Source: Eudorina sp. 2006-703-Eu-15 (taxonomy: Eukaryota; Chlorophyta; Chlorophyceae; Chlamydomonadales; Volvocaceae). From it: 64,000 nucleotides of DNA. Below are positions 47,398-58,799 of this stretch, one piece after another (the stretch's first letter is position 1; every line of letters begins with the position of its first letter). Under the pieces are notes generated by a model. It was given only the letters and a program-made list of their open reading frames with translations. It made no database searches and was not told where the DNA came from. A program made the position numbers and the translations under genes. Location of the stretch: NCBI GenBank assembly GCA_003117195.1, contig BDSI01000011.1:1280135-1344134 (forward strand), given 5' to 3'.

Positions 47398-50088
47398 ATG
47401 GCGAGGACGCCCACTGGCTCGCACTCCCATGCGAGGGCACGAAATACACATGGAGCGCAGCAATGCCTTCCTAAGCGGCGAGCATATGTCGTGAACGTCT
47501 TCCTGGCCTGCTTGGTTCTTCTTGCCATTTCGACCCTTCTCTCCATCCAATTCTCGTCTCCGAAAAATCAGTTTCATTCGACAGATATTAGCGCATTTTT
47601 ATTTGAGCTGGATGAGCAGATCAGCGACGCGGGTGAAAATGCTTCGCAAATGCAGCTCCGGCTGCTGCGTCTTGCGGCCGGAGTCGAGCCGGATCGCCCC
47701 GACAGGGCCAGCCGTGTTTTCTCCGAGCTTTTGTCAAGCGTTGCGAGCCTTGGCCACACTTTGCCATGCCCTGCGGCCGACGCGGTGCAAGGGCCGACGA
47801 ATTCCACGGGGTGTGCAAACGGCTGCTTCTTCGCGGCAAACCTGCACAACTCGGTCGAAGTGCTGCCGAACATGATATTGCAGCTTCTGGCAGTGCTGGG
47901 GAGCCTGGGGGGCGGCGAGCACGCGCAGCGGTGCTTCGTGTCGGTGTACGAATCCGGGAGCACGGTAAGCATGCCAGACACGGGTCGGCAACCCATCACC
48001 CTTCACCCCTGGAAGAGCCGCCCCCGAGTGTGCAAGGGCGAGGCCACTGTCTGGTTTCCGTTGAGCAATAGCTCAAACGGCCGGCCCCTTGGTTTTTCTG
48101 GCATCCATGGTGATTAAACGGTACTCACGGTTTATTTCAGAAAGTGTAAAAGAATGTGTGCAACGCCCATTAGCACAGCTGTGCTGTGTGGGTGGATTCG
48201 GAGGAGGCCACTTCTCCATGACCTGTCACCGAAGTGAGTTCTGTCGCCAGACCCCTGAGCACTGACCCAGTGCTCCCGGGTGCTTCCGGTTATCACCTTC
48301 CGGGGCTCCTCCCCCGCGCCCCCCGCCCCCGCCCGCCCTCACACGTTGCCCCGAGGTGCAAATCAACGTTGAACGACCTGGCCCGTTCGAGCTGGGCTCC
48401 TCATGTTCGCGGCTGAGTTTTTCTTGTATCCAGACACACATATACGGCGGCTAGGTGTTCTCACATCCACACACATACTCCCACACGCGCCGACGCCTCC
48501 GCATGTACGGCACCACCGTGCCCCAAGTCCCCGCGGTGCGGGCGCGGCCCCCGCATCCCCTAACCTCCTGTTTCTGGGTTTGGTGTTCCTTTTCTTTAGA
48601 TACTCTATTCCCGGGTATTGCCAACGTTTCTTTTTGATCCCCTAATCCCCGGCCCTACCCCCTCCCGACCCCGACCCCCGATCCGGACCCCGGGGTCCTC
48701 CGCAGGACGCCACGCCGCAGTGGCTCGAGGTGCTCCGAAAGACGTTGGATGTGCTGGGGGTGCCGAACCGCATCGTCACCGGCGGCGACATCACCCGACT
48801 GGAGCACAACCGGAAGCTGCAGCGGCGGCTTCGGAACCAGCAGGGTCGCCGGTGGCTGCCCTGGGGTGCGGACCCACGCGACGTGGGAGGCGACGAACGG
48901 ATCCGGTTCCTCGCGTCGCTTCGCAACGCGGTATTGCATCCGCTGCTGGAGCTACAGCCGCAGGCTGCTGCCGGGATGCGAGGCGGCGGCGGGGAGGCCG
49001 GCGGCGGCGACGGCGGCGATGAGGGCGATTTCGGCGGCGGCGGCAGCGGCTTCGGCACGGGCGCGGGTGCGGGCGCGCGGCCCTGGCCCATGGAGCGGAT
49101 CATCTTCATCAACGATGTCTTCTTCTGCGCAGCGGACGTACGGCGACTGCTGCGATACGACAGCGCTGACCTGGCCTGCGGCATGGACTTTGTGCCCGCC
49201 GCCCTGTGGCTGCTGAAGCAGCCCGAGCGGGAACGCCTCATGGCGGATCACCTAGCGGGGAGCTGGGGCGTGTCGCCCGGCTGGGCGGAGTGGCTCAGCC
49301 GTTCCTGGTTGCCGTTCAAGATCTGGAAGAAAGTGTACGGCAAATCTCGCGCAACTGGTCCCTGGTCGTTTCCCGTATTTTACGACATGTGGGTCGCGCG
49401 CGACGTGTCCGGCAGTCGGATCCGGAACCGGGAGCCGTACTCGCAGGAACCATGGACGGCGGACCGATTAGCGCAGGGCCTGCCGACCCCCGTGTACTGC
49501 TGCTGGAACGGCCTGGTGAACCTGCGGTCGGAGGCCTTCCTGCGCGGCCCGCCTCCGTCAATGGCGACGGCGGCGTTGTCCACTGCCGGCGGCGCCGGCG
49601 GGTTCGACGACGACGACTACGAGAGCGACAGGCTGGAGGCGGAGGCCGACGCGGCGGCGGCGACGCGCCGCGCGCGGCCGCTGCCGCTGCGCTTCCGCTC
49701 GCACCGCCCCGGCGAGTGCGCCGCCTCGGAGTGCAGCCTCCTCTGCGACGACCTCCACGCGGCCGGCTACCACCGCGTCCTGCTGGAGCCCAATGTACGG
49801 GTGTCGTACGATTGGTCGGTGGCGCTGAACCTGTACGGTAACTTGGACCTGCGTGCGCCGGAGAACGCGCCGGGGTTGCGCTACCGGCCCTCGGCCATGG
49901 GGGATCCGCGGCAGGTGGAGGTGAACTGGGACGACGACTGGCTACCGCGGGTGGAGGCGGGGGCGCGGTCGGTGGAGTGCTGCGGGATCCAGCCGGGTCG
50001 CCAGACGGCGGACTTCGACCACGGGTGCGCGCCGCGGGACTTGACGAGCTCGTGGTGGTCGGGTGAGCCGCAGGACATGAATGTGTGA
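47398..50088 (+). CDS. CAP59/CMT1-type glycosyltransferase (GT69-like), type II Golgi membrane protein
   Basis: Two exons, 47398-47964 and 48706-50088 (1950 nt, 649 aa); donor ACG|GTAAGC, acceptor CCGCAG|GAC. A basic N-terminus (LPKRRAYVV) precedes one transmembrane segment at about residues 29-50, giving a type II topology with a lumenal catalytic domain. Fungal cryptococcal mannosyltransferase (CAP59/CMT1) motifs appear in order: NLHNSVEVLPNMILQLL, CFVSVYESGST|DATPQWLEVL crossing the splice site, LGVPNRIVTGG, RIRFLASLRNAVLHPLLEL, ERIIFINDVFFCAADVRRLL, LACGMDFV, FYDMWVARDVSG, TPVYCCWNGLV, CAASECSLLCDDL and VLLEPNVRVSYDW. The family transfers alpha-1,3-mannose in fungal capsule synthesis; in an alga the acceptor is unknown, with N-glycans or cell-wall/matrix glycoproteins likely. 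Gly- and Asp-rich insertions (about residues 277-306, and a DDDDYESD acidic patch) interrupt the domain. The N-terminal start could lie a few codons away; 47398 is the first in-frame ATG. Confidence 0.88.
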
Positions 50089-50305
50089 ACGACGGGTGGC
50101 AGCAGCAGCCACTAGCTGGACCGGGAGTGAACGACGGGCGGCAGCAGGAGCAGGAAAGGGCAAGGGAAGGTACCCCGAGAAAGGTGGCGGGTCTGGGAGC
50201 AACGGCTGGTGTCATGTGCTGGATGCATGACCTGTGCGGACCTGCTGGCGTGGATCGGTGCGCTGACGGGCCGCCAGCTCGCCCAGCGACAGATGGATGT
50301 GGGAG

Positions 50306-50307
<2 letters not shown>

Positions 50308-50358
<51 letters not shown>
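50308..50358. repeat. (GAT)17 microsatellite
   Basis: Seventeen uninterrupted GAT units about 220 bp after the GT69-like stop codon. Confidence 0.97.
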
Positions 50359-50359
<1 letters not shown>

Positions 50360-50647
50360 TGTATCCGAGCACCAGATGGCCTGGGGGGCAGGGCAGGAGG
50401 CTGCTGTGGTGGAAGGAGACTACGGCGAAGGGTAGGATGAGGGGTGGAGGAGGTAGTGATGAAGAGAATGGGAGGATGGAGGAGGAGAATCGGCGGGTGA
50501 GGGGATCAGCATCATGTGTGCTGGTGGTGGTGGTGGTGGTGGTGGTTATGCATGAGCCAGGAAGCTGAGGACATGGGAGGTGAGGGGCAGTACAGGGATG
50601 GTGCATGGTGGGGTGGACTCACGTGGGCTCACGTGGTGAGCTTTTGC

Positions 50648-50678
50648 GGTTTACTGTCATGATGGTTTACAGTAAACC
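50648..50678. repeat. Perfect 10-bp inverted repeat (hairpin)
   Basis: GGTTTACTGT at 50648-50657 and ACAGTAAACC at 50669-50678, separated by 11 bases. The inner GGTTTAC...GTAAACC also pairs. On the - strand it contains TGTAA (50666-50670), so it might mark a transcript end. Confidence 0.75.
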
Positions 50679-53600
50679 TCATGAGGGAGGGAGGGAGGGA
50701 GGGAGGGGAGCAGGAGGTACTCGGGTGCAAGAGGCGCTCGGCGTCGCCCGCAGCCGGGGGCTGTGCGGAGTGGGTTGTTTGGTGGGTTGGGGGCGAGGTG
50801 GCAGCCGGACAGAACTGACAGGTAGGGCCGGGGGGGGGGGCGGGGAGGCCTCGCAGCTGGGCGCAGTCGCACTGGCGGGGCGGGGCGTGCGGAGCTGGTC
50901 TTGCAGGTCCGCACCTGGGGAATGGGGAGTGCGCCTGCCGCCGCCACCGCGAGACGCTTTGTGGAGCTTTGTGGAGCTTTGGTGTGCGTCCGGAGAGGGG
51001 GAGTGTGTGTTTAGGAAAAGAGAGTGTGTGTGTGTGTTCAGATAAGAGTGTGTATGTGTGTGTGTGTGTGCTTTTGGTGACTGGGCGGTGAGTGTGAGCT
51101 GGTGACTGGGCCGCCGTGTGTGCATGACTGTATGTGTGTGGGTGTGTGTTGACATCGGACGTCGTCGTACCTCACGTGTGCGACCAGCTTCCGGGGGCCA
51201 GGAGGAATCGGGTCTGGGCCCCGCTGCGCAGATGGGGAGATGGAGGCAGGCAGGGAGAGGAGGGGAGGGGAGGGCCCTGCGCCCGGGTGGCCCGAGCGGA
51301 GGGTGCGGTGCCGTACCAGCGGTGCGCCACCGGCCCGCGGGTCGGTACTCGTCTGGACGGAACTGTCCCTGTCCCAAGCTGCGGGAGGTACTCCTATCGA
51401 GAGGCAGCGTGCTCGACATGCTGTCCCTTCTTGACGAGCGTCAACGTACGAAATGGGTTGCCGGGATAATGCCATTGGGGTCGTTTCTCTCCAGCTTGCC
51501 AGGTAGTATCGTTGGTATCTGTTACTGGTGGTGAAAGATGATGGACGGGGCAACCCAGGGCTATGGACCGGTGCGGTGCGGAGCCAATCAGTTTAGCATT
51601 GGCGGCGCATATTGGGGCTGGCGGGCACGGGTAGAGTCAACAGGCATGTCTAGACGCTAGAGCCACGCAGGCAGGCAGGCAGGCGGCGGCGGCGGGCTGT
51701 TGGTGTTGGTCACTCTCCCCCGCCTTGTCCGGGGGCAGCCATGGCGGGCACATGGGGGCAGGGTCCGCAGCGAGGATACCCTAGACCAGGCGCAGGCGTG
51801 TGGAGACATGCAGTACACATGCAGTACACGTGCAGTACAGCCCGCAGCGAACTTTCATTCATTCAATTGGAATTGGCGCAGGGCCGACTATGTCGGAGAG
51901 ACCATGTTGTGACAACATCGCTGACGCGCTGACGACGGATGGGCCGTATGGGGCTTGGCAGGCGGGATGGGGATTAAGGTCGGAGTGGTTGGTATGTACG
52001 ACAAGGTTTGGTATGTACGACATCGTGTACGGCACGAGGGTACACATTTTGTGTTGTACGTCAAACCGCAAGGCGGCACCGACGTCGTGCGACGGCGGTG
52101 TGAGGGGTAGGCGTTCACAGCTGTGGCTTGGATGGAGGCGACGGGTGCTGCCGGTTGCTGCACAACGCACGCGGCCTGGTTCGAGTTCATGCCGTGCGTG
52201 CTGAGCATCTGGTGCTATGCCGTCTGGGTATCAGACTGGGGGGTCCACCCGGGCTGCTACGGGGATGGAGGTTCCCGTGGGCATGACCCCTCGATGAGTC
52301 CTCAGGGTGCGAATTGGGCATTGACGACGCGCGGCACTCCTTGCGCGCGAACCTCGTCGCGATGATGGCACAATAGGATAGCTGGGGTTCCCCGGCCTCA
52401 ATTGGCGCAATCACTGACGTGCCCTTGCTGATTCAGGATCGGGTCACATAGAAGTTAACAAAAGCCAAGAGTGATGAACTCGACCCATGACCCGACGATC
52501 ATCAACAGGCCTTCCTTCCCTAACACATTCGCTTCGCTCCACCCACCTATGCCCGAATTTAACATTGGGGGACAAGTCGAAACGCGCTCGTGTCGGTCAA
52601 AGTCTCGCTCGTGGTCCGGCGACAAACAGGTCACTGACATCTCCTCCCTTAAACCCCCTGCACTCCTCTCACGGCACTCCCTCTCCATCCACTCACGCAT
52701 TCGACCCCATATGCACCACCACCACGAAGAAGCCGCCGATGCAGCAGCATAACCTCCGCACGCCGCTCCGAGCTATTCATATACACTTTTCTCACACGTT
52801 CAAAGGTCACAAAACCGCTCCGCTCCAAAGTTTGCACACGCACAGGACGCGTCAGCACCTGGATACCTGGATTAACAAGGTTGGATTATAAACACCATCG
52901 TACTTCCTGCCGCACATGCCGTTTGCGTGCCCGCCGGGACGGGCTCAGCCAAGCGACTCACATGACTCTGAAGTGCGCAAGGGCAGTGAGGCCCGACCCA
53001 TACCCACCTGACACGCCAGTTATCACCCACCCATCACCAGCGGCCGGCCAGTGACCGAGTCGCTCCCTCCTCATCTGGCGCTGGCGCTTCATCACCTCGC
53101 CTGGGTCAGGTATGCGTGCAAACGCATCTTGCGCCGGTCGTCCGACAGCTCCCGTCATATGACCGCTGGGCTACCCGACCCGTACCAAGCTTATCGTCGT
53201 ACGTTGGGAGGTGCGGTCCAACATGCTGGCTTGGAAAGCAGCTCGAGATGTCGTAGACGGCTGAGGAGCGGCTGAAAATGCCCCTTATTAACGGAAGTGC
53301 CACCAGGGGCCAAATCACGACACCCGGTAATGCCATTCGTGTGCGGGCGGGTCGCCATCGCCACGTTTCAGAGCTGGATGACCACCAATGTTCGTGGACT
53401 CCGCCCCCCACACGGTCGTCACCACCTCGCGAGGATAAACCTCCCCTGCAGTCAGACACTCAGCGGTAAGCTGGCCCCAGGCACTCGAAGCGGTCCCGAC
53501 CGTTCTCCGCTCCTCAACCGGTCCCTCAACCCGTGGCATCACCCTCACTGTGGTGGGAGACCCCTCTCTTCGCGACAGTTCTCATCATGTACAGCATTAA

Positions 53601-53845
53601 CTGGTCCGTGCGTCGCATTCCGCGTCAGGGCCAAAGGGCTCACAAACCACACACACACACACGCATGCATCCGTTCGAACGAAAAAACCTATCTGGGGAT
53701 CTCTGTCAAGCTGCCTATCTAATTCTTATATCCGTCGGATCCAACAGCGACCAACTGAACGGGGATGGCCATACAGCAACACACACCATCAGTGCCGCCC
53801 TTTCCTGCGTGTGGTCGGCCACCACCGCACTGCCGCGCCCTTCGA

Positions 53846-56237
53846 TCAGTTCCGGTCCGCCCCGATCTGGACGTTGACGCTCAGGCCCCCGGAGGACGAC
53901 CCGCGCGCGGCGGCGAAGGCCGGTGCGCCGGCCGCGGCGGCTGGCTGCGGCTGCGCCGCCGGCGTGCTGCCGTTGCTGGCGGCGGTGGTGCTGGCGGGCA
54001 GCAGGCTGACCAGTCCGGCCTCCGCGAGCACCGTCTTGGTGTCCGCATCGTCCTTCAGGGTGGCCATCACGTCCGCCTGGATGCGGTTGCAGATCACGTC
54101 CAGGGGCAGGATGCTACGGACGGGCAGGAGGGGGGCAGATCAGGGGCGGGTCAGCAGAGCGCTTGCAAGAAAGATGTTGAAGTATGTGGATGGTGAGAGA
54201 CAAGGCGTGACACGGCGGGGCCGAGAGTGGACGCCCCGAGCAAGCTCTGTCTGAGCACCACCGGGGGATGCTCGTCGTGCAGCACGTGACGTACATACGT
54301 GGACGGCTGCGGCAGACGTCGGATGAGACCGGATACACCGCGCTGCTGAACAATACGTCGAAATTTTTTTAAAATGATCTCCTCGTTGGGTGAAGCACAG
54401 CAGCCGATTCGCGAGGCCGTCAGCCGTACCCCTGCCGAAGACAGCGACCCCGTCTGCTGACACCACCTCCGAACCCACCCGAACGGCTCCTCGCACTGCA
54501 CGCCAATCTCCTCGATACCGCACAGCACCGCCGCGATGCCGGTGCACACCGGCACCACGCCCCAGCCCGCGGTGGGGTACAGCGCGAAGGGCAGCAGCGT
54601 CAGCCAGGCGAACAGGAAGCGCGCGGTGTGGCGGGTGTACGAGACGGGGATGGGCGCGCGCAGCAGGCGCTCGCAGCCTCCGAGCACGTCGTGGAAGAAG
54701 GTGAGGTTGTTGCTCATCTGCATCTGGTGGATGGAGCTCATCGGCACCGACTGGATGATCTGCGGGGCGGCGGGAGGGGGAGACCGAGGAGCACCCGGGA
54801 GTGCATATGGGTGCGTGTGTGGGAGAGGTCAGGAAAGGGCCCCACAGCGCACCATAAATAGGGTGGGTCGCGCACCATTCTTTGGTTGACGGTATCGATT
54901 CCACCACTTTTCACATTTCACACAGACCCCGTGCGCCCTACACATTTGAGATCTGGAGCGCGTCTCGTCTCAGATTAGACCACATCGTGACGATCTGGGA
55001 CAGCGACGGAGCTGGCTGGACGGCGGAGGCACCGGGACGGGCAGAGGAGGGGACTTTCACTCCCCTCAGGTCAGCCACCCGGTTTTCTTCTTCTGTGTTC
55101 TTTAGCCAAGTCCCCACCTGGCTGATGGCGTGGATGGCGCGCACGGGCCGGTGCTGGCTCTTGGCGAGCATCTCCAGCTCGGCGGGCGTCAGAATGTTCT
55201 TCAGCTCGCTCTCGAGGGTCACCTCGGGCTGGAAGTGGATGCGCAGCGCGCGCGCAAAGGCCACGACCCAGCGCGCAAGCGCCTTCTTGGCCTCCACCTG
55301 GTCGTCGGGGAAGCAGGTGGCGCCCTGGCGCATGATGTCGCGGCTGCGGTTCAGCAGGCCGCCCCACATCTTGCGCGCTTCATCCCACCGCCCGTAGGAG
55401 GAGTTGGTGCGGAAGACCAGCAGCAGCGACAGAGCAACGCTGGTGTTGGAGATGAAGGCGGAGCAGGAGGCGTTGGGGGAGATGGACGGGAAGCCGTCTG
55501 GCAGGAGGTGCTGGTCGTACGAGGTGCCATACGCGGCGACCAGGGTGGCTACGAGCGTGACCCAGGAGATGGCGGGGAGCGCGTTCTGGAGGATGTGGGA
55601 CCTGCGTGGCCAGAGGGGGAGGACATGAGTTAGCGGAACGAACGCGGGCGCGGACCGAGGCCCTGGGAGGGCGGATGGCGAACTGACAAACTCGCGGCTT
55701 GCACACACACATAGACCGGAGCGCTTACTGTGAAAGCTGTAGGAGACGCTCCAGGAAGCGGGTGGAGCTGCGGTGCTTCTGCCATTGCGGGAAGTCATAT
55801 ACCTGCACCAGGCATCAACGGTAAGAGTGAGTGGCCCAATCAGCAACACACTGCACATGCCTAAAAAGCCGGTGACATGAATATATGAAACTGAGGCAAC
55901 GTACCGTCCGCCAATACCGGCGCGCCTCTTCGCTGCGAGGAAGAGGGCTCACGGTCCCTGCTTGCGATGACAGTGTTCCCAGAGGGTTCGACTGCAGCAC
56001 AAGATCATATGTTTGATTATAAACAAGGCTTTCAAAACCTTTCAATCGAATTCAAGCATTTTCAAGCATTCTCCTTTACAAAGCATGACGCGGACTGGAG
56101 CCTACCTGGATAGGCGCGTTTGGGTCCTTTGCAGCATTTGCAACGATCCGAATGAACTTGCGCGAAAGGCAGCTATGGCGCAGGCCCAGAGGACGCCGGC
56201 CAAGGTCAAGGCGAGAGGGTGCAACAACTCCCTGCAT
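53846..56237 (-). CDS. Plastid bestrophin-like anion channel (VCCN1/BST family)
   Basis: Six exons on the - strand: 56237-56106, 55991-55905, 55802-55729, 55601-55118, 54759-54479 and 54113-53846 (1326 nt, 441 aa); all GT-AG, phases consistent. Exon 1 is a transit-peptide-like sequence (MQGVVAPSRLDLGRRPLGLR...) ending in the typical IVANAAKDP cleavage context. An in-frame ATG 42 nt upstream (56279) adds acidic residues and is less likely. The mature protein has the family's block SHILQNALPAISWVTLVATL (first membrane segment), AFISNTSVALSLLLVFRTNSSYGRWDEARKMW (pore helix region and RxN signature), then FLFAWLTLLPFALYPTAGWG and GIEEIGVQCEEPFG|ILPLDVIC crossing the last splice site. The C-terminus is Ala/Pro-rich (LSVNVQIGADRN). 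Relatives are thylakoid Cl-/HCO3- channels: VCCN1 adjusts proton motive force in plants, and BST proteins feed bicarbonate to the algal carbon-concentrating mechanism. Which ion this one carries cannot be read from the sequence. Confidence 0.92.
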
Positions 56238-57507
56238 GTTTGTTATTTCAAGTTCAAGACGGCAAGGCAGCCTGAACAAGGTATGGCAGATTCAACTTAT
56301 GAGTTGTGCTGTGCGAAGATGCAGGTATGCCACGGTACAAAAAGGGGCCAACAGCCAAAACCTCCAACCGTTCAATTGCATTTTCTACTACTCCAACCCC
56401 GATGCATTCGCAGCGAATACGCGATCCCGTCTCTGCATGGCCGGTCAACTTGCAAAATGTTATATACCTATACATGTCTTCGATGCGTAGGCATCGTGGT
56501 GACAGCAAATGTTGCAGAGCAGCACAAGCCTCCAGCCCTGGCAACTAGCCAAGGCTCTTATAAATCGAATATAATACTGAATATTATTTTTGTTATTAGC
56601 ATTATTGCCGTCCTGTCATGGGGACGTGGAGCTGCAGCTGTCGGAAACCCAACGGTGCAACGGAACGCAACTCCCGGGCCGGATGCGCGGATGGCACATG
56701 GCAGAATGTCGCCATGTAGCGCGTCTGCTGCCTTAACTGCTGAAAAGAAACATACATCTTGGATCCGCGGCTCGTGGGTTGTTTGGACACACCGTTGCAT
56801 GTCACTCGTAGGACAACTATTGATGTCAGCGACGGCGTGCGCAACGGTTCGCTCCGCAAATCCACACAAGAATCGTAGCCTTTCCAGTCGCGTTGAGTGG
56901 CGGTCATCCCCCTAATGACGAGGCGAAACTTGTTGTAAAGTGTTTGCATTTTACAGCGGACCCCACCAAGGCTCCTACCAGGACTCCAGGAGAAGCCCCT
57001 GCAGCGCCTAGCCGACAGAGCAGCGAGGGCAGCCCCGCACGACAACGCAGCGCACGGGTAAATCCGGCCAACACAGGCACCCCATGGCCCAGCCACCCAC
57101 CACTCCAGATCCCTATAGGCCCCCCCCCATGGCTTATGACGATGTGCGCAACCCCTGGAACAAGGACCCGCACCCCGCCGTCTCGGCGCCCCGCTCCCGG
57201 ATAGCCCCCAGATCCGGGCCGCGCCAAAGCACGACCAGTTCCCAGAGGAGCGCCTTTGGTTAACCCTTCATTCAGACCTTGAAAGTAGCTCTACATACAA
57301 CGCACATACTCAGAAGTCCGCAAGCCGGGTTGGGGCGGGCCCATGGAAACCTGCTCCCGCTGTCCCGCAGCGTGCAGACGAGTCCGGCGCCGGAGCCAGG
57401 GCCCTCCCCGACGTAACGGAAACCGAGATGGCAACTCAGGCTTGCAGAGATCCGGAAGCGAGCAGCCCGGGCTTCCCCTGATCCGCTGTTCGGGATGCCA
57501 TGCGGGC

Positions 57508-57582
57508 GGACGGACGGACGGACGGACGGACGGACGGACGGACGGACGGACGGACGGACGGACGGATGGACGGATGGACGGA
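57508..57582. repeat. (GGAC/GGAT)n tetranucleotide microsatellite, second locus
   Basis: About 18 units, mostly GGAC with terminal GGAT variants, closely matching the tract at 24234-24288 in motif and in the position of GGAT interruptions near one end. Confidence 0.95.
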
Positions 57583-57732
57583 GGGATCAGGCGCCTGATA
57601 CAGCTGCGGACCCGGGCGCAGGGTGCGGCCCGTCTGACACACAGCCGCCGGACCCTCTGCAATTGACCCGATGTTGGGGGCCGCACAGCCCACAGGCGAG
57701 CGAGCGCAATGTGTTGTCATACAGTCATACAG

Positions 57733-57737
57733 TTACA
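57733..57737 (-). terminator. Candidate TGTAA polyadenylation motif of the DeSI gene
   Basis: TTACA on the + strand, i.e. TGTAA on the - strand, about 840 nt past the stop codon at 58579. It is the nearest such motif I found. Confidence 0.4.
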
Positions 57738-58578
57738 CAATTCAGTTCAGTTCAGTTGGAGGGCGACCGCCCCGTCGTACCGTACCGTACTCATCATAAC
57801 CCAACATCGGGGGCGCCTTGGAACAGCACAGACCTCCACTCCGGCAACAACTGTCGGCTCCCGTAGCGTAGCGCTTCAGCACCACATGTCTAAACCGACA
57901 ACCGACAACCGACAACCCACACTTCATCACTCCATGCATCACGGCTCCTTCCCCGCCCGAAGACATCAAGACAGCCAGTCGGGCCGTGGCACGGTCTCGT
58001 CCAGCCAACAAGGCCGCAGCACCAGTCCCACCAGTCGCACGTGGGCATCACCGGCAGGGCTTGGGGTGCACTCTTTTATAATACATGCCCAGCCTGAACA
58101 CCCACGACAAGTCGCCAACGATCAGACGTCAACACCCGCACCCGCACCCTGGCGAGCCCGACTTTGTGGGTTGCGGGGACCTCTCTTCTGGGTGTGTACA
58201 CGCTGCAGCTGTCCCATGACACAAGGTTGCATGGACCAGGATTGCATTGGACGCCCAACGGGGCCTTGGATTGCTGCGCACGCACATACACATCGCGGCG
58301 CAATGTTGTATACGCAAATACACACTAGATATGGACTCCACTTTTCCCGCGGCTCAAATCCACCTAAAGAAGCACGAGGAGGTGTCCTGGCCGCCATGTC
58401 GTCGAGTCGAACCGCTAGGGTAACGGGGCCGCATCGACTGCTTCCACGGCCGCAAGCCCGGCGCCGTGTCTCCGCTTCCCTCGAGAGGGCCTTGGCGCGC
58501 GTCCTGCCCCGCCCCGCTTCACCTCATCATGAATCCGATTGCGGGTGGCCCAACATCGGGGAACGACCCGATGGCTCT

Positions 58579-58768
58579 TCACTGCGGCCCCGCCACGGGC
58601 CCGGCCGCCTCACCGGCCGCCGCCTCCAGGCCCTCCACCTCCAGCCAGCCGCCGCCAGCGCTGCCCTCCGAGGCCGACGACGGCGCGGCCTCCGTCTCCC
58701 GCGGGTGCCGCAGCACCTCATCCGCGGGTGCGCCCGCAGACGGCGACGACTGCTCGACAGCCACCTGC

Positions 58769-58799
<31 letters not shown>

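Larger units (their letters stand above)
50089..53845. other. Convergent intergenic region between the GT69-like gene (+) and bestrophin gene (-)
   Basis: No supported coding sequence. The strand skew switches: + strand G/T-rich up to about 51,700, then A/C-rich to 53,845 (equivalent to G/T-rich on the - strand). That is what two convergent long 3' UTRs would give. Included are (GAT)17 at 50308-50358, a GGT run near 50522-50546, a GGGA run at 50686-50707, GT tracts at 51018-51070 and a 10-bp-arm hairpin at 50648-50678. Confidence 0.55.
56238..58578. other. Region between the DeSI 3' end and the bestrophin 5' end
   Basis: Both neighbouring genes are on the - strand. From 58578 down to about 57,000 the + strand is A/C-rich, as in a - strand 3' UTR. 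It contains the second GGAC/GGAT microsatellite (57508-57582) and - strand TGTAA motifs at 57733-57737 and 56951-56955. From about 56,900 to 56,238 the sequence is AT-richer and is likely the bestrophin promoter. No further gene is supported. Confidence 0.55.

Noticed and set aside
50308..50358. Acidic poly-Asp coding tract
   Set aside because: It is a (GAT)17 microsatellite downstream of a stop codon, not part of any gene model.
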